Positions 38,880-50,501 of a DNA stretch of 64,000 nucleotides are shown piece after piece. How positions within the stretch are numbered: the stretch's first letter is position 1; the number at the start of each line of letters is the position of its first letter. The stretch is from Piliocolobus tephrosceles (Eukaryota > Chordata > Mammalia > Primates > Cercopithecidae), in NCBI RefSeq assembly GCF_002776525.5, contig NC_045439.1, positions 162,475,016-162,539,015 of the forward strand. Reading direction: 5' to 3'. The notes under the pieces were generated by a model. It made no database searches, was not told where the DNA came from, and saw nothing but the letters and a program-made list of their open reading frames with translations. Both the position numbers and the translations under genes were made by a program.

Positions 38880-39245
38880 TTGATTATTCCCTTCTTTGTG
38901 TCATATGTACCCACTATTTAGCTCCCTCTTACAAGTGAGGACATGCAGTATTTGGTTTTCTGTTTCCGCATTAATTCCATTACAATCATGACCGCCAGCT
39001 CCATCCATGTTGCTGCAAGGAACATGATCTCACTGTTTTTTTTATGGCTGTGTGGTATTCCATGTTGTTTATGTACCACATTTTCTTTATTCAATCCACC
39101 GCTGATGGGTATCTAGGTTGATTCCATGTCTTTGCTATCGTGAGTGACATAGTGATGAACATGCAAGGGCACGTGTCTTTTTGGTAGAATGATTCCATCT
39201 CCTTTGGGTCTATACTCAGCAGTGGGATTGCTGGGTTGAAATCCA
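38880..39245 (-). mobile_element. Primate-type L1 ORF2 end/3' fragment, antisense
   Basis: Antisense L1 phrases: 'gaggacatgcagtatttgg', 'ccatccatgttgctgcaa', 'ggctgtgtggtattccat', 'gggattgctgggttgaaat'. The fragment ends abruptly at about 39245. Confidence 0.88.
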
Positions 39246-39460
39246 AGGAGCCACTATGGCTGCAGCCAAGTCAGCAGAGAGAAGAGCAGTAAGAAGTGAG
39301 GTCAGGGAGGAAGCAGCAGCCCGGCCTATGCGAGGTGCAGGCCACCACCAAGACTTTGCGCTGTACCAAAGCGGGGAGCCTCTGTGGACCATAGGCTCTC
39401 AGGAGCAGGGCAAGAGTGGAAACAAAAGGAACAATCTGGAACAATTGGGGATGTATTTGG

Positions 39461-39518
39461 GAAAAATACATCTGAAGCTCCTTTTCCGCTGTGTGACAGC
39501 AGGAGGGCATATGGTCCT
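39461..39518. repeat. Dispersed direct repeat, copy A
   Basis: 58 bp containing the 32-bp identical core that starts acatctgaagctcc, recurring at 41307-41364 with about five mismatches over the whole length. Flanks outside do not match. Confidence 0.85.
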
Positions 39519-39753
39519 TGCTGGGGCCTCAGGGGACAGGAGCGTAGATGGCAAGAATGGATCTGATTCAAAATCTTTGAAGGACAGCTGGCCATGGGGT
39601 GTCAGAGAAGGTGAGGTGTCAGCTGGCTCTCAGCCTCAGGGGCTTGAGCAACTGAGAGAATGGAGTCACAATTTATGAGAGCAAGGAAGAGTGGGGAAAG
39701 ATGGAATCAGGATTTCAGTTCGGGACACGTTAAGTTTGTGACACCTGCAATGC

Positions 39754-40045
39754 TCCAGGAGAGAAATGGAGAGGCAGCCGGACACCCAACGTGAGGCTCT
39801 GGGGAGCAGCCCAGGAGAGAAATGGAGAGGCAGCCGGACACCCGACGCGAGGCTCTGGGGAGCAGCCCAGGAGAGAAATGGAGAGGCAGCNNNNNNNNNN
39901 GCGAGGCTCTGGGGAGCAGCCCAGGAGAGAAATGGAGAGGCAGCCGGACACCCGAGGCGGGCTCTGGGGAGGCCCCAGGAGAGAAATGGAGAGGCAGCCG
40001 GACACCCGAGGCGGGCTCTGGGGAGCAGCCCAGGGGAGGCTGCTG
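39754..40045. repeat. 56-bp minisatellite with an assembly gap
   Basis: About five units starting cccaggagagaaatggagag, with changes cccaacgtg, cccgacgcg and cccgaggcg among units, plus a final partial unit. Ns at 39891-39900 interrupt the third unit. Long open frames on both strands (for example 39666-40280 minus) are repeat artefacts. Confidence 0.92.
39891..39900. other. 10-N assembly gap within minisatellite
   Basis: Both flanks are units of the 56-bp repeat. Confidence 0.95.
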
Positions 40046-40829
40046 GGGATGGCACTTGGAGTATGTGCTTGGATGAGACCCCGGCAGCTGTGAGTCTAGA
40101 GTTGACTTCAGGGCTCCGGGCTTGGAAGATGGAGAGGGTCATGGAAGGAGGTGAGAAGGAGTCCCATGAGCGAAGGAGGAGAACCTGAGGGGCCAGGCGG
40201 GGAAAGATTCTGGGGGGTGGCCTACATGTCATGTTGCTGACTGGCCAGGTTCCAAGGGGATCTCTCTTGAGGGCGGGCACTGGTCCTTAGTGACCTTGGA
40301 GAGAACTATTTCCATGGATTATGGAAGAAAAGCTCAATTGCAGTAAAGTCAAGAAAAAGTGAAGAAAGGTTCCAACAAAGAGAGGGTGGCAAGACAGACT
40401 CCCTTTCCAAGTGTTTGGCTACAGGAAACAGAGGAAGTAGGGGAGCGGCGGCAAGGCCTGGAGACACGGCAGCAAGCCTGCATCCTCCTGCCAATCATCA
40501 GCAGAGAGGGAAGAATAAATGATGCAGGGAGGTCAGTGGCGTGTGGTCCTGGGTGAAGGCACCGGCCTTCGCTGGGAGCCGGACATCCCCCCACACACCC
40601 AGAAGGCAGGCAGGACGCACTGGGTGGCCACAGCGTCACGTGGGAAGTGCCCACATGGTTGCTGTATGTCCTCACAGAAAGCATGGTCATCAGCCTCGAA
40701 GGAGGGGCAGTGCTGGAGGCCTGACGGGGCACAAGAGGCACGCACAGTGCACAGCACCCATACAGGAGGACATGCTGCCTGCCCAGAGCCAAAGAACTTT
40801 GGGAAAAAAAAATGTAGACCTCCTCGGAC

Positions 40830-41151
40830 GTTTTTGTTTTTGTTTTTGTTTTTGTTTTTTTGAGATGGAGTCTCGCTCTGTCACCCAGGCTGGAGTGCAG
40901 GGGCGCCATCTCAGCTTGCTGCAACCTCCGCTCCCCTCCCCGCCAGGTTTAAGCGATTCTCCTGTCTCAGCCTCCTGAGTAGCTGGGATTACAGGTACGT
41001 GCCACTATGCCCGGTGAATTTTGTATTTTTAGTAGAGACAGGGTTTTACCATGTTAGCCAGGCTGGTACTGAACTCTTGATCTCAGGTGATCCACTGGCC
41101 TCAGCCTCCCAAGGTGCTAGGATTCCAGGCGTGAGCCACTGTGCCTGGGCC
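40830..41151 (-). mobile_element. Alu (AluS-like), antisense
   Basis: (TTTTTG)n tail, right arm, linker and left arm in antisense order, ending 'gtgagccactgtgcctggg'. Imperfect flanking repeats cctcggacg (40822-40830) and cctcagaca (41152-41160) are a plausible target-site duplication. Confidence 0.94.
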
Positions 41152-41306
41152 CCTCAGACATTTTAAGTTCGTATGTCAAATTTGCCATTCCAATTTACAA
41201 TAATCCCCAAGGACATAGTCTATAGCAACATCCTTAAACAAAGGCATCCCATCATTCTTTTAAATGTCTACTTTTAAATTTAAATACCACGACATCGTAA
41301 GTCATC

Positions 41307-41364
41307 GAAAAACACATCTGAAGCTCCTTTTCCGCTGTGTGACAGCCGGAAGGCACATGGTTCC
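41307..41364. repeat. Dispersed direct repeat, copy B
   Basis: Near-identical to 39461-39518 (see copy A). Confidence 0.85.
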
Positions 41365-41809
41365 CACTGCCTGACCTCTGGCCCAGGCAATGGGTCTGAC
41401 TCAGGGGTCTGGGAAGCCGGCCCAGGAGGCACTAACCATCAGCGGGAGGCTGGCAGGGCTGACCTGACAGGTCAGGAAGGACAGGCCCCCTGAGGCTGCA
41501 ACTACCTGGGCAGGGGCAGAGGTGGCCCAGGCGCATGGCAAGCACACAGCAGCAGCGGGAGGAGGGCAGAGCTGCCTGGGGCACGGAGGAGGGATGCTGC
41601 AGTCGGCTCCTGGCTGTGTGGGACACAGCAGCCACTCAGCAGCAGTTCTGGGGGGATCCCCTGGTGGGGGTGCACAGGTGCCTCAGGTAAGCACGGGGAA
41701 GGCTGCACCCTCACCGGGGTTCTGAGAGTTGAGAGATGGATTGCGGTGAGGCAGGGGAGAGCTATTTATAGCCGATAGGGGCACAGGTCCTGCCGACGGG
41801 CCTGGCCTA

Positions 41810-41965
41810 GACCAGCACTTCTTCAATGCCAACGTGTGGAGTGGGTTGCCTGGCACCTTGTCCAAATGCAGGCTCTGACTCAGGGGTCTGAGCATCTGAG
41901 ACCCTGCCCTGTTAGAAGTTCCTGGTGCTGCGAGATTCTGCCAGTGCCCAAGCCCCATTTGAGGG
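41810..41965. mobile_element. MER5-like hAT DNA transposon remnant
   Basis: 'ctagaccagcacttcttcaa', 'ctctgactcaggggtctga' and 'ctgttagaagttcctggtgc' resemble the MER5A layout. Confidence 0.6.
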
Positions 41966-42634
41966 CAAAGGGCTGTGCTTTTTCAGTACAATGCATTCCT
42001 TCTCCCCATTCTGGAACTGCTGTCATGGCCACGCTGGGTCCCCTGGGTCTCGCCTCCAAATCTCTCATCCTTTTTCACGACTCTGCTTCTCTGCGCTTTT
42101 GTTCTGTACCTGCACACACGTCTCTCACTTGGCGGCAAGCACAGCAACTCAGGCCTAATACCTTCCTCTTCTTCAGTTCGTTATTCAGTATTTTTTGTTG
42201 AAAACATTACAGGTTTTAGTTGCAGAAACTATTTTTTGTGCTGTGTTTAAATCTCTGAGTGTTCTCATAATTTGTCATTTGTCGGACTGTGTCAGTGGGA
42301 CACAGTGAATGAGCTTCTCTCACACTACTGGCCCCTTAAATGTGCCACTTGGATTTCGTGGGGTGCCATGGAGCTGGAGTCTGGCGGTGTAGTGGCTGGT
42401 CTGTGGGCCTTGGAAGGTGAGAGAGAGACCCTCACTTCTGGGCCCAGCAGTGCCTCTCTGAGGTCACTCCCCAACCACCCAGAGGACATCCATTGTGCAC
42501 CTGCCCGGGGCAGACTTGCAACCCACACAGTCCATCAGTACCAGGCTCAGCACCAAGCAAACGGGGAAAACGGCATTTCTGTGCTCCTCCCATTTCTGTT
42601 TCTCTAACTCTAGTGCCTCCTTAGCTCGCACAAT

Positions 42635-42692
42635 GGCAGAGTTGGGATTCAAGCCCAGATCCACCTCCTGCAGAACCTGAGCTGCTAAAAGT
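42635..42692 (-). mobile_element. MIR core fragment, antisense
   Basis: 'gcagagttgggattcaagcc' is the antisense MIR core. Confidence 0.6.
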
Positions 42693-44859
42693 GCCAACTG
42701 CTCATGTTATTAAACCTAATTGCAATTGCTGGGCTGAGTTTGATCCTCCACATAATTATGTTCCTGGATGTTTCAGGATAGGAGGAGTTAAAACAAAAAT
42801 GAGATTAAGTTAAAAAAAAAAATTAAAGCTAAAGCTCAAGGGAAATGCTTTTGACTTTCACACCCTCTGAAAGAGTGCTCTCCTGTGCCAGGTGTGACAG
42901 CCCAGGATGTCTGCCCTGATACCTCCCGCAGGGCTGCGGGATGGGGCGAGGTTGCAAAGAAAGCTGGGGAAAGGAGATGCCTGAGAAACTGCCTTCCACC
43001 CAGAGGCTGGGTGACAGCACAGATAATGATGAGTGCCAACAAGTCAGTTAAAGGAAACCCCCAGATTCATGTGCATAAATTGCCAGCCTTTGAATTCAAC
43101 ATTCAGGACAAGAGTAATAACCTTTTAACTTGAAAGCTGCCTGAGGATTTTTCCTTTTCAAGCAAATGAGGTTGAAAAGTTAAGGTTTAAATGGAGAAAG
43201 ACTGTCAGGGAATTCTCAGTCATTATGCTGTTTCTCAGCAGTTCCAACTCGGTCTTTAGGACCATGCAATGGAATCCTAAGAACGCCACTCACAGAGGCC
43301 ACCTGCCCACCAAGAGGGCAAGAGGAAGGAAGAAAAGGCGGTGGGTGTGAAAGGGATTTCCCTGTATGGAAATATTGGTGAAACATCTCCATGCCAAGAA
43401 AAGAAATAGGAAGAGAAATATCCTGAACAAATGAACAGAGTTCACCTGTCACTCTCAGCCCACAGCTGACAATGCAAATGCAGCAGAGACAACCCCACGC
43501 TGAAGACACGCTCGGAGAGATGACGCCGTCGGAGGAGAGATGGGTTCTCTTTTGTCTCTTGAGACTCACGTCCCTGGAATACCAGGCGGAGGCTGCTGAA
43601 ACGCCCCACGCAGCCCAGGCTCCTGCCAGCTCTCTCCACCGAGGCAGTGGCCTGCATTTATGTCACTGGAGGTGGCAACTGCACCTGCCCGCTCTCTGAC
43701 CCTTTTTAAGGTTCTATTCGTGTTAAAATCCCCAGTGAAGAGTGTCCTGCTGACCTGGCCAGTGACACCAGCCAGAGGTGTGTTTTTGCATCTGACAGAG
43801 GCTGGCGAGGAGGCAGGGAAGGCAGGCAGCTCTGCTGGCCAGGCGGCGGGAGCCCAGGCACTGCACACTGTGTTCACGCTGTGTCTGCGGCCGCGGGCAG
43901 GCACACCCGTCTCTCCTGGTGCATTTCCATGAATGTTCTTTGGTCTCCTTGTCCATTCCCCACCTGAACACGGAGCAGGTCCCGAGTGGGCGCAGAGGAC
44001 CACGTACTACTCTAAGGGTGTTTGGTCAGAGCCAACCCTGGGGACGATCCAAGAAGCCTCGACAACTATAGCAGAAGCTCAGATGTCTGAACTCTGTAGA
44101 CCTACACGAGCCAGGCCAGGGCACGATGGCGAGGAGACGGCACTGCCTTCTCTCTGCATCAGCAGCAGGTGCAGAGGGACGCACGACTGCAAAGATCTCA
44201 GGCCTGAACTAGACCCGCGTTGCCACCCCCAGACTCTCCTGGCCACTCCTTGGGTTCAGAGGACTCCACAGCTGTGCAGTGTAAAGGTCCTCCCAGTCAA
44301 AGGGGCCTCTCTGAGGGCAGGAAACCCAGATCACCTCCCAAAGAGCCATTCCTATCACTGCATCTGTCAGAAGCCAGAACCAGTGGGCGGAAACTGTGGA
44401 CATGAGGATTTACTATGAATGAGTTGCCTTACATGACTGGGGGCCTGAGCAGGACACCCTACATCCATCCAGAGGGCAGGCCATTGTACCCAGAGGCTGC
44501 ACAGGGAAGGCAGATCCAGAGAAAGGACCAGCTGCCACCCAGGGAACGGAGAGGGCTGTGGGTTGGTGAGGCTGGCTCCCAGGACAGGGAAGGAGGGAGT
44601 TGAGAGGGAAGCTGCTACCAGTGGCAAAGAACAGCACTGTCAAAGGCACAAGAACCCCAGCATCGTGCTGGAGAGGTGGCACCACATCACTGAAGATGAG
44701 GGTGTGTCTCGAGTGGCAGGTGGTCTGGCAGGAGGAAGGTGCACAGGTGGGGTCTGAGACTCTGAGACATGCAGCAAGCATGGGGTGTCCAGCTCCCTCA
44801 GTAATAGAGTAGCAGAGGATGGCAGGCCAGAGAGGAGGCAGACACAGAGTTACTCCAGG

Positions 44860-44990
44860 ACAATTTATCTATGGCAGTTAGTTCACTTTCCTATTCATCT
44901 GCAAACACTTGCTAAGTATCTTTTTGGTGCCAGGTATAACACTCGTGAATGAGGCTACAAATACAAACAGTCGGAGCTCGCAGACAGCTG
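44860..44990 (-). mobile_element. L2 3' end, antisense
   Basis: 'gcaaacacttgctaagtatc' followed by 'ttggtgccaggtataacact' is the antisense L2 end. Confidence 0.6.
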
Positions 44991-45589
44991 CAGACACTCT
45001 TGACAATCCGCTTGTTGAGTGACTTGGTGGATGTAGGTGCTCAGTACTGTGCGACCCAGAAGGCAAGCAAGGCCTGCACCGGGAAGCACAGAATCATCAA
45101 GGAGAAGGTGCTGAGGTAGGGATGGAGAAAGGCTTTGAAGCCTCCTTGGAGCTCTGTTTTGTGAGTTCTGGGCCTCCAAGGCAGAAGCTGGAAACTCACT
45201 TTTGCCACCTCCATTGCAGTTAGAACAGGCATGGGCTCCTCCAATCAGACACACCTGCTCCAGAGGCCCGTCTGGAGAATGTGGAGGAGAGGTGTGACAA
45301 GGCATACTCAAGAGCAGGGTGGCAGAAGTCCCTGGACTCAGTAGCCAGCGTGGGGGCAGGGATCCTGAGCACTCATGCCAAGCTGCAAAAGCTGGGGGCT
45401 TGTGGGCAGCCCCCCATTCCCATTGTGCAGTATAGAAATTCTCAGAAATTCCAAAAACTATGTACTATCCCTAGATAAACTCCTTTTCATCTTAAACTAA
45501 CTAAAATAGGTTCTGTTCACTGCAACTGTTGTTTGAAATGCTGATACCACCATGTGCATTACAAACAGAATGATTTCCACTAAAGGACT

Positions 45590-46200
45590 AGGAATAAAAT
45601 CAGTACCTTCGAAACCAATTGATGGGTGGGGAGATGTGATGTATCAGTCTAAAGAAGTCAGGAAATGATAGTGAAAAGAAAAAGAATTAGCAAGGAAAAA
45701 GCATTAAAAAATGAAATGATGGTAATGAAATGATGGTAATTAGTTCAAGTCGATAAGTCATCACGATAAATGTAAAAATGTTAAACTATTCTCTTAAAAA
45801 ACAAAGATTATCTGCTTTGAATTTTAAAAATCGACTTGCATTCTGCTTAAAAATGCAAATGGAAAAAGGATTTTTAAAAAAACAATAAATAAATAAAGGA
45901 CTGGAAAAAGATAAACCTGGCAGAGGCTCAGCGCAGAGATGGAGACCTCATGCAAGGTAAAAGAAACCAGCCACTGTGAAGTTACTGGATAATGAACCTT
46001 TAACATCTAATACAATCACAAAGTAAACGATGCAAAAATGTGCTGAAGTGCAAGGAGGAACAAACTAATTAACAAAGTTCTCTGCTATATCAAAACAGAT
46101 AGATTGAAAAGAAATAAGTGAATCTAGAGAGGATAACAACACAATGACATGCTTATGTATGTTAATGCTCACATGATATGATCATTCTATATGTATGTTA
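45590..46200 (+). mobile_element. Possible old L1/HAL1 remnant, sense
   Basis: A-rich with L1-like phrases such as 'tcacaaagtaaacgatgcaa'. It includes a 14-bp tandem pair gaaatgatggtaat near 45713. Limits and family uncertain. Confidence 0.4.
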
Positions 46201-46654
46201 ACTGCTCACATACACTGAGAACATTTGAACATTTTATCTTCTTTGCCACAGGATTTCCTTTTTGCTTATTTTGTAAGGAACAAAATATTATAAACAAATG
46301 TGAGGCTCCTTTCCTCCCTCAGGACCCAGGATTGTTTTCATCCTTCCCTCTCCTCAGGGAGCTGCCTTCATGAATTTGAGTCATAACCACCTACACATGG
46401 GCCCACTGTGGGAGGAGCTAGGGCAGGATCCTGGCTCCTGTGTTGTCAGCAGAGGCAGAAGCCAAACACGGAGTGACCAAAGCAGCCGCAGTGTGCAGAA
46501 GCTGACACGCAGCTTTTTAGGCGTGCAGCTGGAGAAAAACAGCCACATGGTAAGTCAGATGACATTTCAGGGATTTCTAAGCACGAAATCCTATAGACCA
46601 TATCCTCTAACCACCTGCAACGGAAACCAGGCTCTCAAAGAAGAAACAGCTGTA

Positions 46655-47290
46655 CTCCCATTTTCACTGTAGCATTATTCAGAATAGCCAAGATACGGGA
46701 AAAACTTGCATGTCCACTGATGGACATGTGGATAAAGAAAATGTGGTATATGAATATATATGCAATGAAAGGCGGTTCGGGCTTAAAAGGGCAGAAAATC
46801 CTGCTATTTGTGACACCATGGATGAACGCAGAGGGCATTCTGCCATGTGAGATAAGCGAGTCACAGAGGGAGCAATACTGCCTGATTCCATCGTGTGCGG
46901 AATCTAAAATCGTCACACTCGTGGAAGCAGAGAGTAGAATGGTGGCTGTCGAGGATGGAGGGAGGGGGATGGGCAGAGGCTGCTGAATGGGTCGAGTTTC
47001 AGTTATCCCAGCCAGGTACGTTCCAGAGACCGTGGTAGGACACAGTGCCTAGCGTTAATATGGTATTATGCACTTCAAAGTGTATTAAGAAGGCAGACGG
47101 GTGTTAAGTTTACCATGAAGCATACATACATACACATAAGCACATGTATGGAGATGATGCACGCGTTCGGTACCTCGATTGTGGTGACAGTATCACAGGT
47201 ATACACATATGTCCAAATTCATGAAAACTTACACATTCAATAGGTGCAGATTTTTGTCAATGACTTCAATACAGCTTTTTAAAAAAGCGG
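46655..47290 (+). mobile_element. L1M ORF2 end and 3' UTR, sense
   Basis: 'tagcattattcagaatagcc', 'tgtggataaagaaaatgtgg', 'agtagaatggtggctgtcg' and 'gtccaaattcatgaaaact' occur in L1 3' order. Confidence 0.85.
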
Positions 47291-47628
47291 TAAAAAGACA
47301 CTCAAAGGAGGGGAGAAGGGAGTGAGGGAAAGTGGAGAGACCACGGTGCCCACCCACCTCGCAGATCCCTGCTCCAGGGAAGGGCCGCGTGTCCCCTTCC
47401 CACCCAAGGATTGCGACCGTTGCCGTGTGTGCCACTTCCAGCCTGAGGCAGCAAACCCCAGTGGCTCCCCATGTCCCTCCCATGATGCGGCCACTGCAGA
47501 TGCCTCATGCTGGCATGGCACAGTCACTCAGGGGAGATGCATGGGCTCTGAAGAGCTGCGTGTCCACCTCTGCGCCCTGTGGCCGCTGTGGTCACGTTGT
47601 ATGTGGCTTCCGCCCCTGTGGACACACA

Positions 47629-47638
47629 NNNNNNNNNN
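47629..47638. other. 10-N assembly gap inside a perfect 47-bp duplication
   Basis: 47582-47628 is identical to 47639-47685, directly either side of the Ns. Confidence 0.92.
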
Positions 47639-49039
47639 GCCGCTGTGGTCACGTTGTATGTGGCTTCCGCCCCTGTGGACACACAGGAGTCAGCGTCCTA
47701 CCCTCAGCACCCCCACAGCGGCCACTGCAGAGACAGATGGGACCCACATTCAGGAGGGCAGAGATGGTCCTGAGGCTCCAGGGGAAGAACAGAGAGATGC
47801 CTGTTTATCTGCAATGTTGTATTTCTTAATAAAACAAACAAGAAATTCCAAGGCAAAGAGGATAAAACGTTGACACCTTCTCGCTTCGGGTGGTGAACAT
47901 ACGGTATTTGTCTTACTATTGTCTCTGATTCCATTTTTTTAAGGTAAATTTTAAGTAGTCACTACAATTTATGGAACAAAACTGTGAAAGTGTCCTATTC
48001 TTAGAAAAAGGAACAACCTAAATCACCAATGCTAGGGCTCTTCAAATTCAGTCCCAGAAAGGATCTGGGTCCAAACGTCAGAGCTCCCCAGAAGGTGGGG
48101 TTGAGCTGTGAGCGCAGGGCCGGAAGCAAGCACTGACGGACGCTGTGTCGGGGTCCTGTGCTCGGGCCGCGCCTGTGGCCTCGCTGGCTGGGACAGTGCG
48201 GACTCTCCTGCAAACTGTGTTTCCCTGGAGAACAGGACGAACGCACAAGCTGAAGCTGAGGACCGGTAAGGGCCGCCCTGCCAGAAGGCGTCAGCCTGCC
48301 TGGGGCTCCGGGAGAGGTGGAGCCGGCTGGGCCACAGCTGGGACATTTGACCACAGCCGCAAGACTTCCCCAGTTTGGAATTTCACCAAAAAATAACAAC
48401 AGCCACCGAGTTAGTTCAGGATTACCACATCCAGACCTTGGAAGGCAACTAGAGGGTCAACCTAGGCAGAAACTAAATTCCAGGCTGCAAGCCAGGGAGG
48501 CAGGTTCCCAGGTCCGCCTAAGGTCAGTGCTGCATGAGCCCGGCCTGCCCTTTTCCCCACACAGCCAGGCCTGCTGCTCCAGTCCGGGGGTGCCATTGTT
48601 CAGAATACGATACAGGGTGGTGGGATGTCTTGGGATCCCACAGGCTGTTCCCTGCGGGGAGCGGGGAGGCCCTCAGAGTCAGAAGAACAGAGGGCTCTCC
48701 CCTGTCCTGTATCCTGCCATGGGGAGTGCTCACCATGCTTCTGGCCTGTTCCCTGCACACCTGGGACGGCCTCAAGTGTTTGTGAGAGGACCCCAGTGAC
48801 TTGTGTGCAAGCCCCTAGGCCTACCTTTACTTTGCCACACCTGGGTTCCCAGTTCCTGCCCTGAACCAAGCAATCAATGCCGGCAGAAGTCACACCAGAA
48901 ACAGGCTCATCTGTCCAACTAAAGGTCTACGATGTGCACTTCCAGTCCTGGCTGGGGCTCAAGACCACACAGAGAATGAAAGATCTTGCCCAGGCCAAGC
49001 ACTAGGAGACACACAGGCTGGTTAGAACAGCTTCTGATC

Positions 49040-49139
49040 NNNNNNNNNNNNNNNNNNNNNNNNNNNNNNNNNNNNNNNNNNNNNNNNNNNNNNNNNNNNN
49101 NNNNNNNNNNNNNNNNNNNNNNNNNNNNNNNNNNNNNNN
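49040..49139. other. 100-N assembly gap
   Basis: A run of exactly 100 Ns, the conventional size for a gap of unknown length. It lies next to a GGAA/GAAA purine repeat that continues to 49189. Confidence 0.97.
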
Positions 49140-49189
49140 GGGAAGGAGGAAGGAAGGAAGGAGAGAGAAAGAAAGAAAAGAAAAGAGAA
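49140..49189. repeat. (GGAA)n/(GAAA)n purine repeat
   Basis: GGAAGGAGGAAGG then GAGAGAAAGAAAGAAAAG. Probably the reason for the gap to its left. Confidence 0.9.
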
Positions 49190-49474
49190 GGCCGGGCACG
49201 GTGGCTCAAGCCTGTAATCCCAGCACTTTGGGAGGCCGAGATGGGCAGATCACGAGGTCAGGAGATCGAGACCATCCTGGCTAACACGGTGAAACCCCGT
49301 CTCTACTAAAAAATACAAAAATCTAGCCGGGCGAGGTGGCGGGCGCCTGTAGTCCCAGCTACTCGGGAGGCTGAGGCAGGAGAATGGCGTAAACCCGGGA
49401 GGCGGAGCTTGCAGTGAGCTGAGATCCGGCCACTGCACTCCAGCCTGGGCGACAGAGCGAGACTCCGTCTCAAA
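49190..49474 (+). mobile_element. Young AluY (AluYR-like), full length
   Basis: Very little divergence from the AluY layout. The right arm carries 'gagatccggccactgcac', a variant I associate with Old World monkey AluYR. It inserted inside a purine repeat (GAAAAG units on both sides), about 330 bp from OCA2 exon 21. Confidence 0.95.
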
Positions 49475-49805
49475 AAAGAAAAGAAAAGAAGGAAGGAAGG
49501 AAGGCAGACAGACAAGACAAGACAGTGTTTTCTGGGAGGGGTGGCAGCTCTCAGTGGCGTTGATCCCAAGACCACCAGTCACCCCAGGACGTGCCGTCCA
49601 CAGCAGCTGCAGAGCCTCGGCTCCCCGCCTGCAGTCTGGGCTCTCGGCACTCTCCGCCCAGCTGTCCCGGGCTCTGCTCACTTTTGTCCTCTAAAAGTGG
49701 AGCAAAGGAGCAGGCTTCATCCTCTGCTGCCTTAGGAAGGGAGGGTGAGCCCCAGGCTATGTCCAGGCTGAAGCTGAGCCCTCAACATGGAGACATGCGA
49801 CTCAC

Positions 49806-49910
49806 CATGGTAGCGGTGAATGGGATGTTGTCAATCAGGGACGAGGCCAGGGCTGAGACCCACACCACCAGGACGATGGCGGCCGTGAGGCGCTGCTCCT
49901 CTGGGACCAT
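49806..49910 (-). CDS. OCA2: OCA2 coding exon 21 (P protein residues ~714-748)
   Basis: This 105-bp minus-strand exon encodes exactly 35 codons, beginning MVPEEQRLTAAIVLVV and ending SSLIDNIPFTATM. The acceptor is ctccttccag with AG at 49911-49912, and the donor is a canonical GTGAGT with GT at 49804-49805. The middle is a strongly hydrophobic membrane helix (TAAIVLVVWVSALASSLI). The following DNIPFTATM is a conserved segment of the ArsB/NhaD/citrate-type permease fold to which the P protein is related. Counting places its proline at human residue 743, the site of the known albinism variant P743L, and the wild-type proline is present. Residue 722 is Thr here, where the human reference as I recall has Ile. 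The exon follows exon 20 after a 591-bp intron and splices to exon 22 at 31271, 18.5 kb away. Confidence 0.97.
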
Positions 49911-49912
49911 CT

Positions 49913-50499
49913 GGAAGGAGGAGAATAGCAGCTGCGTGTTCCATCACGTGCACTTAGGGTCAGATTCCACCAGCCGGGAGACTCAGAGGGGCCCGAGGGT
50001 GTTAGTCCTTCCTCACCCATCACAAGACCAAGGCAGACACAGGTGTGCAAGCCAGGGCCCCACCCACACCAGGAGCCTCCGCTGGGTTTCTACCAGCAAC
50101 GCCCAGCCATGCCCAGGCCTGCCAGCCCCTGGAGGGGGAGGCAGAGTGACCCTGCCCCTCGTCCGTGTGTGGTGGCTGCGCACACTGGTCACACTGACCG
50201 ATGGCCTGGCAGACCACTGAGGCTGGGGTGCCTGCCGCACTCATTTACTGAGGCTGGTGTCGATCCCGCTCCTTCTCAGACAGGCTTTAAATAAAGTTAA
50301 AAGCAAAATAGCAAGTATCTGTAATTATATATTCTTTGGAAAAAGTCTCCCTTCATCTCTGGGTGGCACAGGATAGAACAGGTTCCCTGCTGTGCCTTTT
50401 TACATAATTAATGTGACCTGTTCTTACCAGAAATTTTTTTTTTTTCCCACAAAATCAAAGAACAGTGGCTGGAGTACCCTCTATTATAGCATTTATTTT
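49913..50499 (-). other. OCA2: OCA2 intron 20 (short)
   Basis: The complete intron is 591 bp (49911-50501 including the splice dinucleotides). It contains no recognisable repeat except an 11-13-base T run near 50435-50446, in contrast with the repeat-laden neighbouring introns. Confidence 0.9.
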
Positions 50500-50501
50500 A
50501 C

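Larger units (their letters stand above)
31272..49805 (-). other. OCA2: OCA2 intron 21
   Basis: 18,534 bp between exons 21 and 22. Most of 35150-39245 is L1. 41150-41800, 41966-44860, 45000-45590 and 47690-49030 look like unique intron, with no gene recognised. 32000-33560 is also unique apart from the hairpin near 32916. Two assembly gaps of 10 N and one of 100 N lie inside. Confidence 0.9.

Noticed and set aside
39666..40280. 204-codon minus-strand frame
   Set aside because: It runs through the 56-bp minisatellite and across Ns, and the protein is just the repeat translated.
49591..50220. 209-codon plus-strand frame overlapping exon 21
   Set aside because: Antisense shadow of OCA2 exon 21 and GC-rich flank.
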